Source of the DNA: JAZDLX01 sp964538455
GTDB taxonomy: Bacteria; Electryoneota; Electryoneia; Electryoneales; Electryoneaceae
Assembly: GCA_964538455.1 (NCBI GenBank)
Contig: CAZIDZ010000002.1
Coordinates: 62,001-126,000, forward strand
Length of the DNA stretch: 64,000 nucleotides
Direction: 5' to 3'
The translations under genes and the position numbers were made by a program. Positions 26,936-35,503 of this stretch are shown piece after piece. The notes under the pieces were generated by a model. It saw only the letters and a program-made list of their open reading frames with translations. It made no database searches and was not told where the DNA came from. Within the stretch, counting starts at the first letter, position 1; the number at the start of each line of letters is the position of its first letter.

Positions 26936-27779
26936 GATCCGGCTCCCAGAGAATACCGGCGCCCTGGCTCCACCCGAGATAGGGGTGGTGATCCCAGGCT
27001 GTGTTCGCCGACCAGTTTCCGACCCCGACGCCAAGGCCGATAGCAAGTTGCTGCGTCTGTCCGTTCCAACCGGTCCGGAGCTGAATCGGACCGTACACCC
27101 GGATTTCAAGACCGGCGCGAAGGGCGCCCGGTTCGTCACCTGACCACAGGTAATCCATGAGGATACGCGCCCCCTCGTCCAGCGGGAGTGCGAATCCAAA
27201 GGCTATGCGGCGGGGAACGGCGCTCCCGCCAAAGCGGTCCAGGGTCCCGGAGATCAGGTTCGATCCCGCAAGGCCGAAATCGGCGAAACGGTGACGGAAG
27301 GTGATCCCTGCGTCCAGTGAGACCGCGCCGTCGCTGCCATACCGGTCGATACGGACGCCGGACCAGGAGAAACCGATTCCCACGGCGAAGGTGTTTCCGG
27401 CAGCTTTTGAAAGGGCCAAGCCGGCGGCCCGTTCCTCGTAGGCGGCTCCGCCAAGGCCCATTCCCCAGGCGCCCGCCGACCAGCCTCCCCCAAGCGGCCC
27501 GGAGACATCGACTCGCATCTGCGAAAGTTCAGCGAGGCCGAAACGGTTGGCCCAGGCGGCGTGCAGCCCCCACGCCTTGCGCCAGGATCCCGAGGAGGGA
27601 TTGAGCGACCGGGAGGTGAAGGCGAGGGCGTCGCCGGCCTGTGCTCCCCCCACTCCTGTGGACACCGGAACCGGACCACGATCTTCAAAAGCAGCGTATG
27701 CGACCGGGTGTGCGGCTCCGATCGTCAGGAGCGCTAGCAGTGCCGGGACGATCCCTTTCCGGCGTTGTATATTTGGCAT
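26919..27779 (-). CDS. PorV/UPF0164-like outer-membrane barrel protein
   Basis: 286-residue exported protein with a signal peptide (IVPALLALLTIGAAHPVAYA) and features of the PorV/FadL-like group found in FCB-type bacteria: an early VGGAQAGDALAFTSRSLNP segment (compare the GARAxGMGGA start of the family), repeated amphipathic strands such as SFSWSGVRIDRYG-type turns, a GSNLISGTLDRFG strand, and an end typical of barrel proteins. It is the first gene of an overlapping three-gene minus-strand set with the barrel-like and HEPN-like genes. The start is uncertain: ATGs at 27779, 27788 and 27839 are in frame and none has a strong ribosome site; 27779 places the signal peptide closest to the N terminus. 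Confidence 0.65.
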   Translation of the reverse strand: MPNIQRRKGIVPALLALLTIGAAHPVAYAAFEDRGPVPVSTGVGGAQAGDALAFTSRSLNPSSGSWRKAWGLHAAWANRFGLAELSQMRVDVSGPLGGGWSAGAWGMGLGGAAYEERAAGLALSKAAGNTFAVGIGFSWSGVRIDRYGSDGAVSLDAGITFRHRFADFGLAGSNLISGTLDRFGGSAVPRRIAFGFALPLDEGARILMDYLWSGDEPGALRAGLEIRVYGPIQLRTGWNGQTQQLAIGLGVGVGNWSANTAWDHHPYLGWSQGAGILWEPDHGLLP

Positions 27780-27829
27780 CCGACGCATTGACGAAAAGGT
27801 AACACGGCTTGTCGAAAAGAGCAGTCTCC

Positions 27830-29485
27830 ATGCGTTCAATCGTACCTTTTTCCATGGATCGTCGAATAGCCGCCGTCATCATCGCCACCGCCTTCCTGGT
27901 GGTGGTTTTACCCCTCTCTGCCTCGGGCCTTTTTCTCCGGAGCCATCTAGTTCGGATCGCCTGCTTTGTCGCGCTCGGCGGGCTCGGTCTGACCATCCTG
28001 ATGATTCGCGGCGTTCAGTGGAATCTGGCGCGCACGCCCCTGCTGGCCGTAGCGTTGCTCGGCATCGGGTACGTGCTCGGGGCGGGACGGTCGCCCGCCG
28101 CGAGCACCTCCCTGCTCGGTCTCTCCCATAAAGGTGCGATGTTCGCGCTGGCGTTGACGGTTGCCGTTCTCGCGGGAGAGCGTGATGGACGAAAAACGCT
28201 CGCCCGGCTGACGGCCCTGTTTCTAACGGCTCTTTCGGCGATCGCCCTGGTATTCGGTAGCATCCAGGGCCGTCTCCCGCTGACGGGTACGCCCGGCCAC
28301 GCGAACGTGCTCGCCTACCTGATCGTCGTGCTCATTCCGCTCGCCGAATTCAACGCCAGGGAATCGGAACGGCCGTGGGAAAAGAGGGCGATGTGGGGGG
28401 CCGTGGTGCTCTCGCTGCTGGTCGTTCTTCTCACATTCTCGGCGGGTGCGCTGCTCGCGCTGGCCGTGGGATGGGGGCCGACCTTTCTCTTTGTGCGCAA
28501 CAATCGGAAACGGTTGGGGACGGTTCTCGCGGCGGGGGCACTGCTGCTCGCGCTCGCATCCGCCGGGCTGCTGATTGCCGGGCACGCCGTCGCTATCTTG
28601 CCGCGAGTGCATTTAATCCAGGCCGGGCTGCGCGCCGTGAAAGAAGCGCCGGTGACCGGACAAGGCATCTACTCCTTCGAGTATCGGCTGCCGGAGCTGC
28701 GCAACGTCGATATGCTTTCATTTCCGGATGTTTGCGCCCAACGCCCCATCGACAACGTCCATGTAGAGCCGCTGAACACCCTGGTGGAAGGAGGAGTCAT
28801 TGCGGCCGCGGGGATCGTTCTGCTGGCGATGTGGTTGCTGCTCACGGCGGGGAAAGCGGCGCGCGACCGGGGACGGTGGGGGAGAACGGTCTGGCGGATG
28901 ACCGTGGCGGCGATGGTGCAAGGCGCAGTTTCGCTGGCTCCCGCACGAGAGGGAGCCGTGGCGCTCGCAGTCGTTCTCGGTGTCGTAATTTCGCTCCCCA
29001 CCGGTACGCCGAGGCAGCTTCCGCGAAGTCTTCCCGCTCTGCTGGCGCTGGCGTTGATCGCTTCATTTCCGCTGCAATGGAAACGGGTCTCGGCGGATCG
29101 GGCTCTCCGTCTCGGGCGGGATCCCAACGTCTATTACGGCGCGCGGGATGTGGCCGCCCTGCAACAAGCCGCCCGACTCTGGCCGGAGGACTTGGAAGCG
29201 CCGACGCTGCTTACGGTTACGCTCTATCGTCAGGCCATGCAATCCGGTGTCGATCAGCAGGAAAAAACGAGGTTGCTGCATCGGGCGCTTGCCTGGTCAC
29301 GCCATGTGCAGCGCCTCGCCCGGCAATTCTTCAAGGAGCCGATCCTCGCCGCGCGGATCCGCCTCGCACTGGGGGATCCATCTGGCGCCTTGCAGGAGCT
29401 GGATCGTGGGGATCGCTTCGTGACCGACCATGAATGGCAGGACGTGCGGACTGAAGCAATGAATTCTTTGAAAAACAATAAATAG
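27830..29485 (+). CDS. O-antigen ligase/polymerase-like membrane protein with C-terminal helical repeat region
   Basis: 551-residue polytopic inner-membrane protein. About eleven hydrophobic helices cover residues 1-400; the GTPGHANVLAYLIVVLIP segment and the large periplasmic loop GLRAVKEAPVTGQGIYSFEY leading to DNVHVEPLNTLVEGG are the typical Wzy_C/WaaL signature, in which a loop Arg and His act on undecaprenyl-linked glycans. The last ~120 residues (ARDVAALQQAARLWPED and following) look like TPR-style helix pairs. It would ligate or polymerise surface polysaccharide. The start is not certain: a TTG at 27809, this ATG and the ATG at 27854 are in frame. It is divergently transcribed from the PorV-like gene. 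Confidence 0.8.
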   Translation: MRSIVPFSMDRRIAAVIIATAFLVVVLPLSASGLFLRSHLVRIACFVALGGLGLTILMIRGVQWNLARTPLLAVALLGIGYVLGAGRSPAASTSLLGLSHKGAMFALALTVAVLAGERDGRKTLARLTALFLTALSAIALVFGSIQGRLPLTGTPGHANVLAYLIVVLIPLAEFNARESERPWEKRAMWGAVVLSLLVVLLTFSAGALLALAVGWGPTFLFVRNNRKRLGTVLAAGALLLALASAGLLIAGHAVAILPRVHLIQAGLRAVKEAPVTGQGIYSFEYRLPELRNVDMLSFPDVCAQRPIDNVHVEPLNTLVEGGVIAAAGIVLLAMWLLLTAGKAARDRGRWGRTVWRMTVAAMVQGAVSLAPAREGAVALAVVLGVVISLPTGTPRQLPRSLPALLALALIASFPLQWKRVSADRALRLGRDPNVYYGARDVAALQQAARLWPEDLEAPTLLTVTLYRQAMQSGVDQQEKTRLLHRALAWSRHVQRLARQFFKEPILAARIRLALGDPSGALQELDRGDRFVTDHEWQDVRTEAMNSLKNNK

Positions 29486-29730
29486 GCGGGGAAAAGCCTA
29501 TATGCATTGAGATGACTCTGGAAAAGTCCTCACGGCGGTTTCCATTCCTTGCCAGTCCAAGGGGTGCCACATTGTCTGGAGACCCTGACGTGAAGGGCAA
29601 TTTCGAGGGCAACTGGCGGACTGATTGCCGCTTGGGTGATCGACTTTCTCTCGCGATTCGAAAAATGTTCGTCTCGCCATTGCATCGGGATTTCTTGACT
29701 CCGAGACCGAGTTGAGCTAACGTTCGCCCT

Positions 29731-31179
29731 ATGGATTTTTGGGGATACCGCCGCGCCAGCACGCTGCTCGCTTCCGGGGCCAGCCTGCTGGTTGCACTCG
29801 TTTTGCTGCTGCTGCTGGACGGCGTCTGGCCCGGGTTGCGGGGGCATTTCGGCATTCCGGTCAAACGCGACCTCGACCGCATTGTCGCCTCCGACACCTT
29901 GCGTGTCATCTCCCGCAACCACCCCCTCTCCTACTACCTCTACCGTGGCACCCGGCGGGGCTTTGATTTCGAACTGCTCCAGCGTTTCGCCGAGGAGCAG
30001 GGCATCCATATCGAGGTGGTGCTCCCGCCAACCTGGAACGACATGATCTCCTGGCTGTACCAGGGCAAGGGGGATGTGATCGCAGCCCAGCTGACGATTA
30101 CTCCCGAGCGCAAACGGTTCGTCGACTTCACCGATCCCTATCTGCAGGTGCAGCAGGTGACGGTGGGTACGGACGAGATGCCCCCGCCGAGGAGCTACCA
30201 GCAGCTTACGGGGGAGACCGTGCTGGTCCGCCGTGGCTCCAGTTACGAAGAGCGCTTGCGCCAGTTGCAGCGCGCCGGGCTGGACGTTCGCCTCGACTAC
30301 CTGGACGAAACGGTGGAGGAGAACGATCCGGTGCAGCTCGTGGCACAGGGACGGTATCCGCTGACCGTGGTCGACAACACCCTTGCGCGTCTTGAGCAGC
30401 ATTTCTATCCGGGTCTTGAGATCGGGATGACCCTCTCGGACCCGCAGAACATCGCCTGGGCGGTGCGTCCCAACAGTCCGAAACTACGTGAGGCGCTGAA
30501 CGATTTTCTGCGCCGCCATCAGCGACAAACATTCTTCAACGTGCTCAAGAGCCGCTATTTTGACGATCCCGACCGATTCCTGAAGCATCGCAGTGCCCAA
30601 CTCAGCCTCGCGCGGCGCGGGCGGATATCCGACTACGATCGCTATTTCCGCGAGGCGGGCAGGATCACCGGCTTCGACTGGCGTTTGCTGGCCGCGCAAT
30701 CCTACCACGAGAGCCGGTTCCGTCCGAACAAGGTCTCCTGGGCGGGAGCAGTCGGATTGATGCAGGTGATGCCGCGCACCGCACACGAAATGGGGATCAA
30801 GAACGTCTGGAATCCCTACCAGAACATTCTCGCCGGGGCGCGGTATATGCGGCGTCTTTACAATCTCTACAAGGATTCCGCGAGCGATGACGACCGCATC
30901 CGGATGACCCTTGCCGCCTACAACGCTGGAATCGGCCACATCGCCAACGCCAGACGGCTCGCTGCGGAAACGGGCGGAGACTCAACCGCGTGGAGCGACG
31001 TCTCGGTGGCGCTCATTCGGTTGGAACGGCCGGAGTATTACCAGAAAGACGGCTACGCGTTTGTCCGGGGGCACACCGTGCAACGCTATGTGACGGATGT
31101 CATCGGCCGCTACCGGATCTTTCGGGATTTGATGCCCGCCAGCGAGGACACGCTTTCCGTGATGGTCGAGAACCGCTGA
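29731..31179 (+). CDS. mltF: Membrane-bound lytic transglycosylase F-type protein
   Basis: 482-residue protein combining an amino-acid-binding-protein-like domain with a Slt-type lytic domain, the MltF arrangement. An N-terminal anchor helix (ASLLVALVLLLLLDGVW) precedes the SBP_bac_3 domain (residues about 50-280: GTRRGFDFELLQRFAEEQGI; KGDVIAAQLTITPERKRFVDF). The SLT domain at about 305-470 has catalytic Glu327 in SYHESRFRPNKVSWAGAVG, then LMQVMPRTAHEMGI and AAYNAGIGHI. It cleaves peptidoglycan glycan strands, with the binding domain as an allosteric muropeptide sensor in known homologues. The length matches the family. The spacer of 245 bases before it shows nothing clear. Confidence 0.93.
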   Translation: MDFWGYRRASTLLASGASLLVALVLLLLLDGVWPGLRGHFGIPVKRDLDRIVASDTLRVISRNHPLSYYLYRGTRRGFDFELLQRFAEEQGIHIEVVLPPTWNDMISWLYQGKGDVIAAQLTITPERKRFVDFTDPYLQVQQVTVGTDEMPPPRSYQQLTGETVLVRRGSSYEERLRQLQRAGLDVRLDYLDETVEENDPVQLVAQGRYPLTVVDNTLARLEQHFYPGLEIGMTLSDPQNIAWAVRPNSPKLREALNDFLRRHQRQTFFNVLKSRYFDDPDRFLKHRSAQLSLARRGRISDYDRYFREAGRITGFDWRLLAAQSYHESRFRPNKVSWAGAVGLMQVMPRTAHEMGIKNVWNPYQNILAGARYMRRLYNLYKDSASDDDRIRMTLAAYNAGIGHIANARRLAAETGGDSTAWSDVSVALIRLERPEYYQKDGYAFVRGHTVQRYVTDVIGRYRIFRDLMPASEDTLSVMVENR

Positions 31180-31479
31180 TTCCGACTCCCTCCGGCTATT
31201 CCATCAGTTGCGCTTTTTAGATTACTGGATGTACCTTTTTCACGCCTGCCGGAACTCTCCCCGACAGGCAGACTGAGCTGCCAGAATGACAGGCGACCTT
31301 GATCTCGCCCGGACAGTTCCCCGACAGCCGATCTGATCGATTTCATCCAACTCTATGATTTGAAAAAAGATGGATTGGGTGAAACAGGTAGAAAGCAGAG
31401 ATTCTGTTTCGGCACGCGAGTTGCTTTTATATGTGCAGTCGGCCGGATGCTGTGAGGCCGTTGGCGGGAGGTGATGACG
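31180..31479. other. Intergenic stretch without a recognisable gene
   Basis: About 300 bases between mltF and the FmdB-type gene. No good ORF, tRNA or terminator is visible. An AT-rich segment at about 31420-31435 (gttgcttttatatgtg) may hold a -10 element for the downstream gene, but no convincing -35 pairs with it. Confidence 0.4.
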
Positions 31480-31797
31480 ATGCCGACCTATACGTACCGC
31501 TGCACCAAGTGCGGCCATGAATTCGAGCTTTTCCACTCGATGAGTGATGCCAGCAGCAAGAAGTGTGAGAAATGCGGCTCTCCGGCGAAGCGGATGATCG
31601 GCGCGGGCGCCGGACTCGTCTTCAAGGGTTCCGGTTTCTACGTCACGGATTACAAAAACGGCCATAGCACGGCCCCGGGCAATGGAACCGGCAGCCACCC
31701 TTCGAATGGCAACGGGACTGAGCCGAATCAGGACAAGGCAGCGAAGGACTTCGGGGCGGACAGGCCGAAAAAAAGCGAAGCCAAGACGAAGGAATAG
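31480..31797 (+). CDS. FmdB-family zinc-ribbon regulator-like protein
   Basis: 105-residue protein with the FmdB/CxxC_CXXC_SSSS ribbon at its N terminus: MPTYTYRCTKCGHEFE, then KKCEKCGSPAKRMIGA, four cysteines binding zinc. The tail is low-complexity and polar (GNGTGSHPSNGNG and Lys/Glu-rich end), as in many members. The ATG at 31480 is used because the family begins exactly at MPTYxYxC and gggagg lies eight bases upstream; GTG 31471 and ATG 31474 are in frame but too close to that site. The family is widespread and its function is poorly known; the name comes from formamide/amide-induced genes. It is monocistronic with a strong terminator. Confidence 0.9.
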   Translation: MPTYTYRCTKCGHEFELFHSMSDASSKKCEKCGSPAKRMIGAGAGLVFKGSGFYVTDYKNGHSTAPGNGTGSHPSNGNGTEPNQDKAAKDFGADRPKKSEAKTKE

Positions 31798-31834
31798 AGT
31801 ATTTAGTTCGATTTGCTCGCGCTGGTTATGGAAG

Positions 31835-31897
31835 TGTCGTGACAGTTTCGATTTTCGCGCCATGAGCAGGAAACTCGAAGCTGTCACGACATTTTTT
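31835..31897 (+). terminator. Long-stem Rho-independent terminator
   Basis: A 17-base-pair stem (tgtcgtgacagtttcga at 31835-31851 with its complement at 31875-31891, one G-U pair) is followed by six T residues, 38 bases after the FmdB-type gene. The stem is unusually long. Confidence 0.88.
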
Positions 31898-32152
31898 ATG
31901 CCTCCACAGCAGCAGTCTGAGTAGGCATGAAATGAGTTCTCAGTCCCGATCTTGGAGCTGGAGATGAAACGCCGGGGATAGCGAGGCTCCGTGCATTCCA
32001 TGGAGAGAACATCTGAAAACGTTTGTCTTTCCATATTCACGGAGTCCAAAAATCGGATAAGTCTTTCATTATCTTGTTTTGAACCCACACTGTGATTGGC
32101 TCTCATCGCACCGCGTGGCGGGATCCAAAGCCGTGCACAGGGGGTACCGGCT
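31898..32152. other. Leader region of the FlgO/PEGA gene
   Basis: No gene seen. An imperfect inverted repeat pairs ctccgtg (31987-31993) and atgga (32000-32004) with tccat (32030-32034) and cacggag (32038-32044). No convincing promoter pair could be chosen. Confidence 0.35.
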
Positions 32153-34066
32153 ATGAGGCTTGACCGTCCGCTGTTCCCATCGATGGTGCTGCTGATTTCA
32201 ATCCTGTTTTTTCTGTTTTTTCCGTCCCAGTCGATCTGTCAGCCTGCCGAACTGGTGCATCTCGCAGTACTCGATCTTCAACTCGGCGGCAACATCCCTC
32301 AGAACTTTCAGTTGCCCTTGTCCGACCGTCTTCGCCATGAGTTGGTCAGCACCGGACGTTACCTCGTTGTTGAACGCGGTCAGATGGAAAACATCCTGAA
32401 GGAACAGGGCTTCCAACTTTCCGGATGCACCAGCACCGAGTGCGCCGTCGAGGCCGGCCGTTTGCTTGGCGTCCAACAGATGCTGGCGGGATCGATCAGC
32501 AAGGTCGGACAGACGCATATGATCATTCTTCGCCTGATCGACGTTGAAACCGGAGTGATTGTCCGGACGCAAAACGTGGACTGCATGTGCACCATCGATG
32601 AGGTGTTGTCCGTTCGTATCCGCGAGGCGGCGCGACGAATTACGGGACTGCCTGTTGAAGCGAGCGCCCCGGGTAGACCCGTAGAAACAGCTACTCCAGC
32701 GGCAGGGTACGGCGATGTGTATATCAAAACGGAACCGCCAGGCGCAACTGTCGATGTGGACGGCGAGCGGCGCCAGGGGCAAACCCCACTTTTTCTTGAA
32801 CAGCTAAGCGCGGGCAGGCACGAGATCCGCCTGGTGAAGGAAAATCTCGTCGGCGTGGAGTCGGTTTTTGTCACTCCCGGCCAGACCGAGCACCTGGATA
32901 TCACCCTCATGCCTGGAATCGCATCTCTGATAGTGCTCTCCGAACCGTTCGAAGCGCAGGTGGAGGTTGATGGCCGCGGCGTGGGTAACACACCCCTGAC
33001 CTTGAACTCCATCTCCGCGGGCGCACATCGAGTGCGCCTGCTTCAAGCGGGGTACGAGCCTTCGGTACACGACGTCATAATTGCCGTTGGAGAGCAGAAG
33101 CGGATCGAGGTCAATCTTATTCCGATAGAAGGCAGGCTGAACGTCAGCTCGAATATTGAGCGGGGAACGTTGATCGTCGACGGCACGGCGAATGAGGTCT
33201 CCTTTCCGATAGCGCATATGCTCTCGGCCGGAACGCACACCGTTGAGGTGCGAGCACCGTATCACGATCCGTTTACAAAGACGATAGCGGTCAATCAGTC
33301 GGGAGACATTCCTCTGCACGCCGATTTGGTCAGGCAGCGCGGGATACTGCGCCTGTCCGGCCTGCCCGCCGGCACGCGCGTTTTCCTGGACGGAGAGTTG
33401 CTTGGTGTGACGCCAATGCCCGACTTGCAGCAGGATGCTGGCGTGTACCAGATCCGTCTGGAAAAACCGGGCTATGAAAAAGGGAAGCAAAATGCAGTTG
33501 CGGTTCAATCCGGAGCCGCGACTCCGCTTGCGTTCGATCTGAAGCAGAAAACGAGACAGGGCGCGATCTGGCGTTCGCTGGTGTTGCCGGGTTGGGGGCA
33601 GAGGTATGCCGATCGAACGCGTATTGGGACCGCGTACACGGTGACGGAAGTTGCCGCATTGGCTTTCGCCGTTATTGCCTGGAATGACTATCAAGGCAAG
33701 ACGGATACCTACACCCGGGCGCGTGACGCCTACGACAACGCCGATTACGGTGACAACCTGCTCCAGCTGTACGATCACCGGATGGCCGCCTATGACGACG
33801 CTGACGCCGCGAAATCGACACTGACGATGGTGGCTGGGATCGCAATTGCTGTCTACGTGTGGAATGTCGCCGATGTGCTCCTCTGGGGAGACCCATCCGG
33901 CGGCGGTTCCTCGGGACAGGCGGCCGTTCCCGTCTCGCGGAATTCGGCGGGTGAACAGAGTGCAGGTACATATTTTGGCCCATCGATCATGGTTGATTCC
34001 CGTGGAAGTCCTGTGGCTGGCGTTTCGTTGTCGCTACAGTTTGGAAGCCGGGGAGGTGAACGATGA
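32153..34066 (+). CDS. FlgO/CsgG-like protein with four PEGA domains and a DUF5683-like tail
   Basis: 637-residue envelope protein. Signal peptide 1-29 (VLLISILFFLFFPSQSIC); a FlgO/CsgG-like nucleotide-free alpha/beta domain about 33-168 with LSDRLRHELVSTGRYLVVER and the cysteine pair Cys92/Cys97 in SGCTSTECAVEAG plus Cys144/Cys146 (VDCMC); four PEGA repeats at about 188-255, 256-323, 326-392 and 396-463 (e.g. PPGATVDVDG, SAGRHEIRLVK); and a C-terminal region 468-585 resembling DUF5683 (SLVLPGWGQRYADRTR with two hydrophobic helices). ATG 32153 is used because aggggg precedes it. The stop overlaps the WD40 lipoprotein start. Probably a periplasmic or outer-membrane assembly factor; no direct evidence for function. 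Its first domain is shared with the gene at 56790. Confidence 0.82.
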   Translation: MRLDRPLFPSMVLLISILFFLFFPSQSICQPAELVHLAVLDLQLGGNIPQNFQLPLSDRLRHELVSTGRYLVVERGQMENILKEQGFQLSGCTSTECAVEAGRLLGVQQMLAGSISKVGQTHMIILRLIDVETGVIVRTQNVDCMCTIDEVLSVRIREAARRITGLPVEASAPGRPVETATPAAGYGDVYIKTEPPGATVDVDGERRQGQTPLFLEQLSAGRHEIRLVKENLVGVESVFVTPGQTEHLDITLMPGIASLIVLSEPFEAQVEVDGRGVGNTPLTLNSISAGAHRVRLLQAGYEPSVHDVIIAVGEQKRIEVNLIPIEGRLNVSSNIERGTLIVDGTANEVSFPIAHMLSAGTHTVEVRAPYHDPFTKTIAVNQSGDIPLHADLVRQRGILRLSGLPAGTRVFLDGELLGVTPMPDLQQDAGVYQIRLEKPGYEKGKQNAVAVQSGAATPLAFDLKQKTRQGAIWRSLVLPGWGQRYADRTRIGTAYTVTEVAALAFAVIAWNDYQGKTDTYTRARDAYDNADYGDNLLQLYDHRMAAYDDADAAKSTLTMVAGIAIAVYVWNVADVLLWGDPSGGGSSGQAAVPVSRNSAGEQSAGTYFGPSIMVDSRGSPVAGVSLSLQFGSRGGER

Positions 34067-35181
34067 TTCCTCGGAAACGAATAGCCACTGGTCGAATGAT
34101 CCGGGAGATCTTCCTGTTTGCCGGAACATGCGTGGTTCTGCTTGTTCTGGGTTGCACGAACCTGCCCACGGATTCGGGTGAACACAACCATCCTATGGAT
34201 CCCTACAATCCAACCTACTTGGGCATCTATGTCGACGTGGAAGACACCTATGAGTTCACGGGACATTCCTGGGGCGTGTACGATCTTGCGTTGAATTACA
34301 ACGGATTTCTCCTGGCGAGTGCGGGTTCGGACGGAACCGTAAAACTGTGGGTGATGACTGACGGATACAGAGAGGAGCAAACCACTTTTACCGGACACAC
34401 AGGTACGGTTTATGCCGTGCTGTTTCATCCCTACGCCTCACTGACTCTAAGCGGTGGATCGGATGGCAAGATCCTCGTGTGGAGGAATCTGGATGGAACT
34501 CTCATTACGGAAATTGATATTGGCGGCGAAATCCGCGACCTGGCGAGCTGGACCGAATGGTATGAAGGGTGGTACAATCCATCGAGGGATCCGGATGTGC
34601 TCGTCGCCTGCGCCAACAGCAACGGGAATGTGGATGTTTACAGATATGTTGACGCGGGGGATACGGTCTACTTCGCTAGAACGAAACGCTACGAAGCTTC
34701 ATCGGGAACTGCAAGGTCGGTCGCGCTTGGCCCCGAAGGCGAGCTGTTGGCCGCGGGCGGCGACGGGGCCTTTCAGGTCTGGAGGATTACGGAAGACCGG
34801 GTGGAATTCTCGTCTGACAGCTATCAAGGGATAATCCAGTCTGTTGCCTTCAATCCGGATGGCACCGTTCTGGCGGTTGGATTGCAGGACGGCACGATCG
34901 AGCTCTGGGATGTCGAACGTGGCACATTGCAGCGAACCTTGACGGGCCATAGACAAAGCGTGACTTGCCTGGATTTCAACTGGGACGGCCAGGTCCTGGC
35001 CAGTGCGAGTAGCGATTCGACGATCGGTCTCTGGTACGTGCCAAACGGGGTAATGCTCAACCGGCTCGAGGGTCATCAGGGAGGGGTGACGTCTGCACTC
35101 TTCCATCCTGACGCCGAAGCCGATTATTACCCGACGCTGGTCAGCGCGGCGTGGGACAACACGATCAGGCTCTGGGAATAA
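34063..35181 (+). CDS. WD40-repeat lipoprotein
   Basis: 372-residue lipoprotein. The signal ends in VVLLVLGCTNL, with lipidated Cys31, followed by a short linker and a beta-propeller of about seven WD40 units: GHSWGVYDLALNYNGFLLAS with GSDGTVKLW; GHTGTVYAVLFHPYASLTLS with SDGKILVW; IIQSVAFNPDGTVLAVG with DGTIELW; GHRQSVTCLDFNWDGQVLAS with DSTIGLW; GHQGGVTSALFHPDAE with DNTIRLW. Some units are degenerate. WD40 propellers are protein-interaction scaffolds. The ATGA overlap with the FlgO/PEGA gene (34063-34066) implies translational coupling, and I infer that the two products work together at the outer membrane, as BamB-like propellers do with their partners. Confidence 0.9.
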   Translation: MIPRKRIATGRMIREIFLFAGTCVVLLVLGCTNLPTDSGEHNHPMDPYNPTYLGIYVDVEDTYEFTGHSWGVYDLALNYNGFLLASAGSDGTVKLWVMTDGYREEQTTFTGHTGTVYAVLFHPYASLTLSGGSDGKILVWRNLDGTLITEIDIGGEIRDLASWTEWYEGWYNPSRDPDVLVACANSNGNVDVYRYVDAGDTVYFARTKRYEASSGTARSVALGPEGELLAAGGDGAFQVWRITEDRVEFSSDSYQGIIQSVAFNPDGTVLAVGLQDGTIELWDVERGTLQRTLTGHRQSVTCLDFNWDGQVLASASSDSTIGLWYVPNGVMLNRLEGHQGGVTSALFHPDAEADYYPTLVSAAWDNTIRLWE

Positions 35182-35419
35182 ATGTCGTTAATAAATTTCT
35201 TGAATTTTAAGAAGATAGGTTTGCCACCACGGTGCACAGCACCTTAATGATGAAAGCAATATGACAGTGCACATTATTTTGCCGTACGGTACCCTGTAAG
35301 TCTAAGTTCCATAAAGGTCTGGAGCGGGGTGATCCAAATCGCAGTGCCCCCGCAACGGAACCGCATATTTTCGTTGAACGGCCGCTTGAAAAAGCGGCAA
35401 TGAACCGAGGAGCCTTCCG
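35182..35419 (+). promoter_or_regulatory. Leader with cobalamin-riboswitch-like core (uncertain)
   Basis: Non-coding leader. Around 35321-35366 the sequence reads gagcggggtgatccaaatcg followed by cagtgcccccgcaacgg, close to the 5' half of cobalamin riboswitches (GGTG..AATCC...CTGCCCCCGCAACGG). A second hairpin, gccgcttgaaaaagcggc, follows at 35381-35398. The conserved 3' half (CACTGG and GGAGACCTGCC-type loop) is not evident, so this may be a degenerate or variant element or chance. It ends at the ribosome site of a 27-codon ORF. Confidence 0.25.
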
Positions 35420-35503
35420 ATGCAGGTCATCTTCATCATCGCCGGGCTTGCCGCTGTGTCGTTTGCCGTTTGGGCGTGGATTGGAAACCGGGGTAGAGAG
35501 TAA
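35420..35503 (+). CDS. Putative 27-residue single-membrane-span peptide
   Basis: A short frame starting ATG at 35420 is preceded by an excellent ribosome site (gaggag, seven bases upstream). It encodes MQVIFIIAGLAAVSFAVWAW followed by IGNRGRE and a TAA: one hydrophobic helix with a positive/polar end, the size and form of small accessory subunits of transporters and membrane enzymes. No family is recognised. No partner gene lies immediately downstream; the next gene is a soluble aldehyde dehydrogenase 286 bases away. It is missing from standard ORF length cut-offs. Expression is unproven. Confidence 0.4.
   Translation: MQVIFIIAGLAAVSFAVWAWIGNRGRE

Noticed and set aside
32700..33560. Nucleotide tandem repeat
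   Set aside because: The periodicity is the four PEGA protein repeats; the DNA copies are too diverged to be a recent tandem array.
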